The notes beneath the pieces were generated by a model that searched no databases, had not been told where the DNA came from, and saw only the letters and a program-made list of their open reading frames with translations. The position numbers and the translations under genes were made by a program. From Hymenobacter psychrotolerans DSM 18569 (lineage in GTDB: Bacteria > Bacteroidota > Bacteroidia > Cytophagales > Hymenobacteraceae): a stretch of 64,000 nt of DNA. The stretch covers positions 124,001 to 188,000 of the forward strand of contig NZ_FRAS01000003.1 in assembly GCF_900142395.1 (NCBI RefSeq), in the 5' to 3' direction. Below are positions 47,593 through 55,303 of the stretch, piece after piece (position 1 is the first letter of the stretch; every line of letters begins with the position of its first letter).

Positions 47593-48570
47593 TTAGTCGA
47601 TCCATTTGAAGCGGTACTCCAGCTTGGGCACTGCCATACGGTCGGCTACGCGGCGCAGGCGGTTGGGCAGGGCCATCACATAGTCGCGGGCTTTTTCGGC
47701 GGCACCATTGAGGCCGGGCATCTCCGCAATTTTCCAGTCGGTGATGAGGGTTTCGAGGATATCGGTGTAGTCCTGGCTGGTGTAGACGCCCAGGCGCTGG
47801 GCGGCGTCGGTGAAGTGGCCGAAGGTTTTGCCCATCTCGATGCCCATTTCGCGCATGTAGTGGGCCGGCATCACAATCTTTTTGCGCATCATGTCCTCAA
47901 AGGCCAGCATCATCTCCGAAGGGTCTATCTCAAAGATTTTGTCGACGAAGGTTTTGTAGACGCGGGCGTGGCGGGTTTCGTCGCCGGCAATCATGCCGCA
48001 GAGCTTAGACAGCTGGTCGTCGCCGGCTTTGCGGGCCAGCTGCCCCACGCGGCGGTGCGAGATGTTGGTGGCCGTTTCCTGGTAGCTCGTGTACACGAAA
48101 GCGCGGTACGGGTCGTGGGCTGTGCCCAAGTCGAAGCCATCGGCAATGAGATACTGCGTGCTGACCTCGAATTCGCGCATGTTCACGCGGCCCGACAAGT
48201 AGAGGTAGCGGTTAAGCAGGTCGCCGTGGCGGTTTTCCTCGGCCGTCCACCCCCGTATCCACTGCGCCCAGCCGTTGTTGGGGTCGCGGCCCAGGTCATC
48301 GAGCTGGTGAAACCAGGCTTCGTAGTTAGGCAACGCTTCTTCCGTAATGGTGTCCCCGATGAGGACGGCCAGCAGGTCGTAGCTCAACTCCCGGGCGCGC
48401 TCACGCAACAGCTTTACCTCATCGAAAAAGGTGTCCATCCGGGGGTCGGGCAGAAAATCAGAAGGCTGCCAGCTGCTTTCCACGCTTTTGAGGAAGGTAC
48501 CCAGGTTTTCACGCAGAAACGGTTCGAGGTGCTGCAGAACCTCGGCGCGGGAAGTGGTAGATGCAATCAT
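47593..48570 (-). CDS. Acyl-ACP desaturase (stearoyl-ACP delta-9 type)
   Basis: 325 residues. Di-iron ligand motifs EENRHG and DETRHA, with the flanking helices typical of the plant and mycobacterial (DesA1) family: WTAEENRHGDLLNRYLYLSG, AGDETRHARVYKTFVDKIFEID. It places a double bond into acyl chains on acyl carrier protein, for membrane fluidity, using ferredoxin and oxygen. Soluble. Start ATG 48568-48570. Confidence 0.93.
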   Translation of the reverse strand: MIASTTSRAEVLQHLEPFLRENLGTFLKSVESSWQPSDFLPDPRMDTFFDEVKLLRERARELSYDLLAVLIGDTITEEALPNYEAWFHQLDDLGRDPNNGWAQWIRGWTAEENRHGDLLNRYLYLSGRVNMREFEVSTQYLIADGFDLGTAHDPYRAFVYTSYQETATNISHRRVGQLARKAGDDQLSKLCGMIAGDETRHARVYKTFVDKIFEIDPSEMMLAFEDMMRKKIVMPAHYMREMGIEMGKTFGHFTDAAQRLGVYTSQDYTDILETLITDWKIAEMPGLNGAAEKARDYVMALPNRLRRVADRMAVPKLEYRFKWID

Positions 48571-48689
48571 GGCAGTAGGTATTAGAGGGAGAACTTAACT
48601 CCAAAGGTATATACTTACTACCCCGTATGAAGTTGAATAAGTCCTATAGTGGGCTTATAAAATTTTGGCCTTTTCGGCCGTAGCGCCTC

Positions 48690-50279
48690 TTATTTACGCA
48701 AAATGTACGCCTGAGCTTCCGTCTGGGTACTATCGGCGGCCACCAACTGCCAGGTGGAGCCGGGCAATTGCGCCCGGAGCTGCCGGTTCAGCACCGCGGC
48801 TCCGGCCGGCGTCAGGAACCACCGCACGGCCGCGCCACGCGGCCCCAGCCGCTGCAGACTTTCGGGAAAGAAGCGGGTGCCGGTCAGCGCTTGGCGCCAC
48901 CGGGTCTGCGACGGATCGGCCGAGGTCCAACCGGCCAGCAGCAGCATGCGCGCGGGCTGCGAATCGGGGTTGTGGAATGCGTTGGCGGATTTGTAGGGCA
49001 AAAAGTCCGTCACGAGCAGGCCGGCAGATTGGGCCTGCTCCCGGCGCAACCTGTTGTTGGTTTGCTGCTCGGCCAGCAGCACCTGGCGGCGGTGCAGGGT
49101 TTTGAGCATATACGGCACGGCAGCCACCACCAACACGGCCAGCACCACCAGGGCAGCCCGGCGGGCATCCGGCACGCCGTCCGCCCGGAATACATACACC
49201 AGACTGCTCAACGCCCAGCAGTTCAGCAGCGGCAGCGCCAGGCGGGGCGGCAGCTTCAGCACGGCTCCCAACGCCAGCAGCGCCACGATGTAGGCAAACT
49301 GCACCAGCCAGAAGCTGCGGTGGTGCCCCTGCCCTGCTGCCAGCACCAGCAGCGCCCCCTGCAGCAGTAGCACCGGAAAATAGTCGCGGGGGAGTTGCCG
49401 CAGCACCTGGGCGAGTTTGGCCGGGGCCGTATGCTGCAGAAAGAACGGCAGGTGCAGGGTACCGGCCCGTTGGAACAGCGCTTCGTTGGTGAGCGTGGAG
49501 TCGGAGAGCAGCCAGTTCTGCACGGCCGCAATGCCCAGGCTATCCGCTGCGGTGCGGGGCAAGGGGCGGTAGAGCTGGTAGTCGTTGAGGTTGGACTTGA
49601 GCACGTCGAGCTGGCGGTAGGCGGCAGACTGCGGGCTGCGCGTGCCACTGAGCAGGGCCGCGCCCAGCAGGGCCAGGCCGGCCGCACCGGCCAGCGCCGG
49701 CAGGCTGCGCCGGCCGCTCAGCCACCATGCCCCCGGCACAACGGCCAGCAGCCCCAGCACGGCCGCACTGGGCCTGATCAGCCAGCCTACGCCGAACGCC
49801 AGCAGCCCCAGCACCAGCGCCAACCGGCTGGCGGGCCGCTGCGCGGCCAGCAGCACTCCTACCCCGGCCAGCAGAATAGCAACCCGCACGTAGTTGAACC
49901 AGAAGCCATGTTCCAGCCAGGCCGTAAGGAAAAACAGCACGAGCAGCGCTGTGCCCAAGCCGGCGGGCAGCCGGGGCGTCAGCAGCCGGTCCAGCACGGT
50001 GAAGGCGCCGGCCGTGGCCACGTACAGCAGCCCATACAGCAGCAAGGCGTACCAGGGCCAGGCCGGAGCGGCTTCGTAGAGCCAGGCCAGCACTGCGCTC
50101 AGCCCGTGAAAATAGAGGTGCAGGTTGGTGACCGGCGCGGCAGCAGCCGTACCGCGCAGCAGCAGTATAATAGCCGCGTCGTCGTTGGTTTCGAAGTAGC
50201 CGCCCAGCCCATAGCCCACCGCCAGCAACAGCAGCGCGGGCAGCAGCACACGGCGAAACAACTTACCGGACATACGCAC
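48690..50279 (-). CDS. Polytopic membrane protein, probably surface-glycan related
   Basis: 529 residues with about 10-11 hydrophobic helices in the first 400 residues and a soluble C-terminal domain of about 130 residues. The periplasmic loop after helix 1 (GYFETNDDAAIILLLRG) has an acidic pair as in GT-C glycosyltransferases, but I cannot assign a family. The next genes upstream on the same strand encode a GT2 glycosyltransferase and a flippase, so a role in glycan assembly is likely. ATG at 50277; a second Met two residues on. Confidence 0.65.
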   Translation of the reverse strand: MRMSGKLFRRVLLPALLLLAVGYGLGGYFETNDDAAIILLLRGTAAAAPVTNLHLYFHGLSAVLAWLYEAAPAWPWYALLLYGLLYVATAGAFTVLDRLLTPRLPAGLGTALLVLFFLTAWLEHGFWFNYVRVAILLAGVGVLLAAQRPASRLALVLGLLAFGVGWLIRPSAAVLGLLAVVPGAWWLSGRRSLPALAGAAGLALLGAALLSGTRSPQSAAYRQLDVLKSNLNDYQLYRPLPRTAADSLGIAAVQNWLLSDSTLTNEALFQRAGTLHLPFFLQHTAPAKLAQVLRQLPRDYFPVLLLQGALLVLAAGQGHHRSFWLVQFAYIVALLALGAVLKLPPRLALPLLNCWALSSLVYVFRADGVPDARRAALVVLAVLVVAAVPYMLKTLHRRQVLLAEQQTNNRLRREQAQSAGLLVTDFLPYKSANAFHNPDSQPARMLLLAGWTSADPSQTRWRQALTGTRFFPESLQRLGPRGAAVRWFLTPAGAAVLNRQLRAQLPGSTWQLVAADSTQTEAQAYILRK

Positions 50280-50364
50280 TTAATAGAGTGAGGAAAGCGG
50301 AGACGTTCAGGGGCAATCCTACCGGCTTAGCCGGCAAGCAGGGAACAAAGCTGTTGGGTGCAGG

Positions 50365-51297
50365 CTACGCTCGTGGGTGGCGGACCCGCAGCCAGGCCGC
50401 AATACCATGCTCTACCCAGCCGGCGCCCCCAATTTCGCGCAGCAGCGCATACAGCTGCCGGGCCTGCGGAATACTGCCGAACCGGGCGGCCTGGCGCATC
50501 TCCCAGCGCAGGCGCACCCGGAGCGCCTCCCACTCGGAAGCAGTGCGGCACAGCGCCGCCGCCTTCCGGCAGATCTGCATAGTAGACTCGATGAAAGGGT
50601 CGTGGGGGCGGTAGCTCTGGGCCGATTTGGAACGCGGGTGCAGCCGTTTCTGCGTCAGCACCTCATCCTGATAGGCAAACTGCCAGTTGCGGGACGCCCG
50701 CACCCAGAAGTCGAAATCCTCATACGTCAGGGTTTCGTCGTAGCCGCCCAGCTCCAGCAGCGTGGCCCGGCGCATCATCATGGAAGGCGCACTGATGAAG
50801 AAGCGCCGCAGCACCTCCTCAAACACCCAGCCCGCGGCCGGAAAAGGCTGCAGCCGGCCTTTCGCATCGGGCCGGTGGTGCAGGCGCTGAAACCGGCCGT
50901 CTTCGCTGAGCAGCTCCAGGTTGCCGTAGAGCATGCCGTAGCTGGCATCGAGTTCCTGAAAGTACGCTACCTGCCGGGCTACGCGCGTGGGCAGCAGAAT
51001 ATCGTCGGTGGCAAAGTCGATGACGAACTCGCCCCGGCTCTGGAAGAAAGCCCGGTTGAAAGCCGCGCAATTGCCGATGTTTTCGGGCAGAAACACGGTG
51101 TGCCACGCCGGATGCGCCGCTGCGTACTCCCGCAGCACCGCCACACTATCATCGGAGCTGCCATCATCCACCAGAAACACCTCCAAGTTCGGATACGTCT
51201 GGGCCAGAATAGAATCGAGGGCAGGACGCAGAAAGCGGGCGTGGTTGTGGCACAGGGCTACTATGGTCACCAGCGGCAGCGAATCGGGAGCGGGCAT
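50365..51297 (-). CDS. Family 2 glycosyltransferase
   Basis: 310 residues from the ATG at 51295-51297; the open frame upstream runs through the flippase 3' end and is Cys/Arg-rich, so rejected. GT-A fold: VTIVALCHNHARFLRPALDSILAQTYPNLEVFLVDDGSSDDS, then DFATDDILLP in place of DxD, and an acidic YEDFDFWVRA. It transfers a sugar from a nucleotide donor in the cytoplasm, probably to a lipid-linked surface glycan. 76 nt downstream of the flippase gene. Confidence 0.9.
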   Translation of the reverse strand: MPAPDSLPLVTIVALCHNHARFLRPALDSILAQTYPNLEVFLVDDGSSDDSVAVLREYAAAHPAWHTVFLPENIGNCAAFNRAFFQSRGEFVIDFATDDILLPTRVARQVAYFQELDASYGMLYGNLELLSEDGRFQRLHHRPDAKGRLQPFPAAGWVFEEVLRRFFISAPSMMMRRATLLELGGYDETLTYEDFDFWVRASRNWQFAYQDEVLTQKRLHPRSKSAQSYRPHDPFIESTMQICRKAAALCRTASEWEALRVRLRWEMRQAARFGSIPQARQLYALLREIGGAGWVEHGIAAWLRVRHPRA

Positions 51298-51373
51298 ACA
51301 GAAAGGGCAGGTTGAGAACGTAAAAGTACACGGCGGCAGTTGGCAACACAGCCACAGGGTAGTCGCCCGCGCC

Positions 51374-52663
51374 TCAGCGCCAGTATCGCCGGAAATACCA
51401 GCCGCACCAGAGCAGCAGCAACGCATGGCGCAGCGCCGACGCCCACACGGCGCCCAGCAGCCCCAGCCGCGGCAGCAGCAGCGCCAGCGCCCCGGCATAC
51501 AGCACCGCCGAAACCGCCTGCAGCAGCACGTAGCGCCCCACCCGGGCCTGCGCCGTCAGCACCATCACCAGCGGCCAGGCCACAAACCGCAGCCAGTCGG
51601 CGAGCAGCTGCGGACCCAGCAGACTCTCAGCGGCCCCAAACCGAGCCTCGAAAAGCAGCGGCAGCAGCCAATGGCGCAGCACGTACAGCAGCGCCAGCCC
51701 GGCCGCCAGCAGCGGCACCAGCAGGCGCAGCACCGTCCGCACCCAGGCCCGCTGCTCGGCGGGCCGCGCCGCCAAAGCCGCCAGCCTCGGATAATACACG
51801 CTGCTCATGACGGCCGTCATCACCATAGTATAGTTGTCGGAAAGCTTGGCTACCGCCTGCCAGAGGTCGGTTTGGGCAAGGCTGAACTGCCGGATGAGCA
51901 ACTCCCGCACCGCAAAATCCACGGCCTTCCCAAACAGCAGCAGCCCCACCGCCATCAGCAGAAACCGGCCCAGGCCCCCTAGCGCCGCCGGACTGATTTT
52001 CCCCCGGAGCACCGGCAGCAGGCCGGCCCGCCCGGCCAGCACGCCGGCGGGCAGCACGGTAGCGCCCTGCGCCAGCAGATACGCCAGCAGCGCCGTAGTA
52101 GCAGCGCCGCCCGCTGCCAGCACGGCCCCCACGGCTGCCAGCCCCAGCAGGCTCAGCGTCACGGTCAGGCCGATGTAGGCGCGCAGGCGGCCCGCGGCCA
52201 GCAGCACGGCCCCCAGCAGCGCATAGGCCGTGAGCAGCGCAATACCCAAACCGAACATAGCAACCCAACCCAGCGTGGGCCCGAACACCCCTACCAGCGG
52301 CCCGGGCGCCAGCAGCAGCGCCAGCAGCCCCAGCAACAGCGAAGCACCGTTCAGGACAATGGCGGCTCCCAGCCAGGCACGGTAGCGGCCCGCCCCCGGC
52401 CGCAGCGGCGCCAGATACTTCACCAGCCCTACGTGCGTGCCATCGTTGGGCAGCGTCGTGAACAGGGCCATCAGATTCTGGAAGTGCGCCAGCAGCGTGA
52501 GGCCGCCCGGCCCGCCGTACACGGCCAGCAGCTTATTGAGCAGCACCGCCCCGGCCGCCCGGGCCACTACCGCTGCCCCCGACCCCAGGGAGCCGCGTAC
52601 GAAACGGCCTACTCCCGGCGAGGCGGCAGTTTCCGGGGCGGCTGGCATTTCGGTGGGGCGCAT
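51374..52663 (-). CDS. Polysaccharide/O-antigen flippase (MOP superfamily)
   Basis: 429 residues, about 12 helices rich in Ala, Gly and Leu. N-terminal FVRGSLGSGAAVVARAAGAVLLNKLLAVYGGPGGLTLLAHFQNLMALFT follows the Wzx/O-antigen translocase pattern, with NDGTHVGLVKYLA after helix 2. It should turn lipid-linked sugar units across the inner membrane. Sits at the head of a three-gene minus-strand group with the GT2 and the polytopic protein. Divergent from corA. Confidence 0.82.
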   Translation of the reverse strand: MRPTEMPAAPETAASPGVGRFVRGSLGSGAAVVARAAGAVLLNKLLAVYGGPGGLTLLAHFQNLMALFTTLPNDGTHVGLVKYLAPLRPGAGRYRAWLGAAIVLNGASLLLGLLALLLAPGPLVGVFGPTLGWVAMFGLGIALLTAYALLGAVLLAAGRLRAYIGLTVTLSLLGLAAVGAVLAAGGAATTALLAYLLAQGATVLPAGVLAGRAGLLPVLRGKISPAALGGLGRFLLMAVGLLLFGKAVDFAVRELLIRQFSLAQTDLWQAVAKLSDNYTMVMTAVMSSVYYPRLAALAARPAEQRAWVRTVLRLLVPLLAAGLALLYVLRHWLLPLLFEARFGAAESLLGPQLLADWLRFVAWPLVMVLTAQARVGRYVLLQAVSAVLYAGALALLLPRLGLLGAVWASALRHALLLLWCGWYFRRYWR

Positions 52664-52812
52664 GGCTGCAAAAGTAGCGGAAGCTGCGGCAGTGCCGCCC
52701 CGAGCCTACTAGCCTGGGCTGGCGCGGCAGACCCGCAGAAGCCAATCCGCCGTGGAGTTGTGTAGCCCCGGGGCGGCTTCTGCCGTACATTGGCCCGGCT
52801 TTCCCCTTTTCT

Positions 52813-54012
52813 ATGGACTCTTCTGCCCTTCCCCTCGCCGAGCCGGCTGTTGAACCGGCTCCGGTGCATCCCGACGACGAGAAACACAGCTCTATTGCCG
52901 ACCACGCCGATACGCAGCTGGCCCGGGAGGCCCATGTGGGCCAGCGCCCCGGCACGCTCACCATCCGGCCCGGCTCTTTGCGGCCGCGCCTGTTCATGAT
53001 GTCATACGACGAGGACTCGCACACCGAGCGTGAGTATGCGGACTACCAGGAGCTCTGGACGTTTTTCTCCGCTCATCCGGAGCTGCGCCACTGGATAGAC
53101 GTGCGCGGCTACGACGACCTGCCTCTGATGGAGCAGTTTATGCGGGATTTTGAGCTGCATCCGCTGCAAATGGAAGACGTACTCGGCGACTACCAGCGGG
53201 CGAAAGTGGACGTATTCGGCGACAACCGGCTGTTTCTGGTGTCGCGCATGACGGAGTTTTCGAAGCTGTTCGAAATCGACGACGACCAGTTTTCCATCTT
53301 CACCGGCACTAACTACGTGCTCACGTTCCAGGACGACTACGAGGATTGCCTCGACCCGGTACGCAACCGGCTTCGCTCGGGCTACAGCCAGATCAAGCGC
53401 AAGCCGCCGCTGTACCTGGCCTACGCCCTCACCGACGTGGTGCTCGACCAGTACTACCCTACCATGGCCGCCATCGGCGACTATATTGAGCGGCTGGAAG
53501 ACCGGATCTTGCAGGACCGCCCCGACCGGCGGGTGCTGGGCCGCATTCTGCGCATGAAAAAGGATATTATCCGCTTCCGCCGGTTTGTGTACCCGGAGCG
53601 CGAGAAGATTGCCGAAATTCTGCGCATGCCCGAAGACATCGTGCCCGACGACATGAAAGTGTACTTCCGCGACTGTTACGACCACGCTATTCAGGCCCTG
53701 GACCTGGCCGAAAGCTACCGCGAATCGGTCAGCAGCCTCGTGGACCTGTTTATGTCGAACCAGAACAACCGCATGAACGAGGTTATGAAGGTGCTGACCA
53801 TCATCAGCTCCATCTTCATTCCGCTCAGCTTCGTGGTGGGTTTGTACGGCATGAATTTTCAGCGCGAAAACCCGCACGGCGGCATCAACTACCTCAATAT
53901 GCCCGAGCTCTACAGCCCCTGGGGCTACCCAGTTCTGCTGGGAATTCTGGCTGGCATTGTGGTCGTACAGCTTGTTTACTTCTACCGCAAAGGCTGGCTG
54001 ACGAACCGGTGA
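52813..54012 (+). CDS. corA: Magnesium/cobalt transporter CorA
   Basis: 399 residues. Long soluble N-terminal domain, then two C-terminal helices with the selectivity motif YGMNF between PLSFVVGL and the loop QRENPHGGINYLNMPE, ending in a basic tail. Forms a pentameric Mg channel in the inner membrane. The first 60 residues or so are a hydrophilic extension rich in His/Asp/Glu compared with Thermotoga CorA. Convergent with nadR. Confidence 0.95.
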   Translation: MDSSALPLAEPAVEPAPVHPDDEKHSSIADHADTQLAREAHVGQRPGTLTIRPGSLRPRLFMMSYDEDSHTEREYADYQELWTFFSAHPELRHWIDVRGYDDLPLMEQFMRDFELHPLQMEDVLGDYQRAKVDVFGDNRLFLVSRMTEFSKLFEIDDDQFSIFTGTNYVLTFQDDYEDCLDPVRNRLRSGYSQIKRKPPLYLAYALTDVVLDQYYPTMAAIGDYIERLEDRILQDRPDRRVLGRILRMKKDIIRFRRFVYPEREKIAEILRMPEDIVPDDMKVYFRDCYDHAIQALDLAESYRESVSSLVDLFMSNQNNRMNEVMKVLTIISSIFIPLSFVVGLYGMNFQRENPHGGINYLNMPELYSPWGYPVLLGILAGIVVVQLVYFYRKGWLTNR

Positions 54013-54026
54013 GTTGGTGGAGTGGT

Positions 54027-54083
54027 GGAGTGGCGGGGGTTGGTGTATTAGCAAATCTTGCAATCCTCCAACCCCGCCACTCC
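54027..54083. terminator. Hairpin between convergent corA and nadR
   Basis: GGAGTGGCGGGGGTTGG (54027-54043) pairs with CCAACCCCGCCACTCC (54068-54083) with one bulged G; 24-nt loop. No U-tract, so termination would be weak. Confidence 0.5.
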
Positions 54084-54087
54084 AGCT

Positions 54088-55245
54088 TTAGCCCCATTTG
54101 CGCGGGTCGGCGGCGGTTGCGCTGGCAGCGTGGTGGGGCTGGCCCAGCACGGCGTATACCTGCTCCAGGCGCTCCTCCACGGTGCCCGTCAGCAGCGTGT
54201 ACGGAATCTGGAGCATGTCGAGCTGCATGGCCACCATGCCGTGGTGGAAGTCGCGCAGGGCTTCCGGGTCGCGCCAGCCGTCGTCTTCATACGGAATATC
54301 GGGGGCGCAGAGGAAGGTGTGGAAGTAGCGTTGCCGGCACTCGGCGGCCAGCGCCAGCAGTTCGGGGGCGCACCGGGCGTAGTAGAAGTAAGAAAACTGC
54401 GCGGTAGTCGCGGCATTGGTGTCCACGAACAGGAAATGGCGCGCATACGGCACGGCCTCGTCTTCCAGCTCGCGGTGGCGATGCGCAATGTAGAGCAGGT
54501 CGTCGAAGTCGGTGGCGCCGTTTTTTTCCTCGTGCAGGGTGCGGCCGTACTCATGCACCCACACGGTGCTGTAGGCCGAAGCCAGCGCCTTGCTCAGGGT
54601 CGATTTGCCGGTGCTTTCGGCTCCCATCAACACAATCTTGCGGATAAACTGCGCCGAGTGAAAGTGCGCCTGCACCACCGGATGCAGAAACTCCGCGTGC
54701 CCGTACAGGTCCTCCCGAATTCGGGTACCGGATATGGGCACCCGAGTCCGGGGCGGGTCGACGGCCACATACGCGGCCCCGATATGGGCGGCAAAGCCGG
54801 GCCCGTACTGCTCGGAGGCAAACACTACATCGGGCTGCAGGGGCTGCTGCCGGAGCCAGCGCCGCACAAACTCCCGCTGGGTATAGTCGGCGGCGTCGTT
54901 AGGCGGCACAGGCAGCTGGCCCACGGGCAGCGCCACTACATGCAGCACGGTTTCCCCGATGCGCGGCGGCGTGCCCGGCTCAGCCCCGGCGGCCGTGTAA
55001 ATCTGCCGGATCCAGCCCGCCCGGGTTTCCGAATCCATGGTGGCCGGATCGGGGTTGGAATACACCAGCACATACAGGTCCTGGACCTGCGCAGCCGCCT
55101 GCTCCAGCAGCAGCTGATGGCCTTTATGAAAAGGCAGAAACTTGCCCACAATCAGGCCAATAGGCCAGCGGAACGCGGAAGTAGCAGAAGGATTCAAGCG
55201 AAAAAGCAGTTGGCGGCGGCCAGGGGTGCGGCAGCCGGGCAGCAC
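54088..55245 (-). CDS. nadR: Bifunctional NMN adenylyltransferase / ribosylnicotinamide kinase
   Basis: 385 residues if started at the GTG 55243-55245; a TTG at 55195-55197 (369 residues) is just as likely because the conserved IGLIVGKFLPFHKGHQLLLEQA begins soon after it. Nucleotidyltransferase domain with GKFxPFHxGH and ISGTRIREDLYGHAEFLHP, then a P-loop kinase domain with GAESTGKSTLSKALA. NadR makes NAD from nicotinamide riboside through NMN. No N-terminal HTH as in enteric NadR, so no repressor function. Confidence 0.92.
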   Translation of the reverse strand: MLPGCRTPGRRQLLFRLNPSATSAFRWPIGLIVGKFLPFHKGHQLLLEQAAAQVQDLYVLVYSNPDPATMDSETRAGWIRQIYTAAGAEPGTPPRIGETVLHVVALPVGQLPVPPNDAADYTQREFVRRWLRQQPLQPDVVFASEQYGPGFAAHIGAAYVAVDPPRTRVPISGTRIREDLYGHAEFLHPVVQAHFHSAQFIRKIVLMGAESTGKSTLSKALASAYSTVWVHEYGRTLHEEKNGATDFDDLLYIAHRHRELEDEAVPYARHFLFVDTNAATTAQFSYFYYARCAPELLALAAECRQRYFHTFLCAPDIPYEDDGWRDPEALRDFHHGMVAMQLDMLQIPYTLLTGTVEERLEQVYAVLGQPHHAASATAADPRKWG

Positions 55246-55303
55246 CCGAGGTTCCGATGCCGGGCCGAAGGTAAGCGGTTTGCCAACACTTCGGGCAGCG
55301 CGC

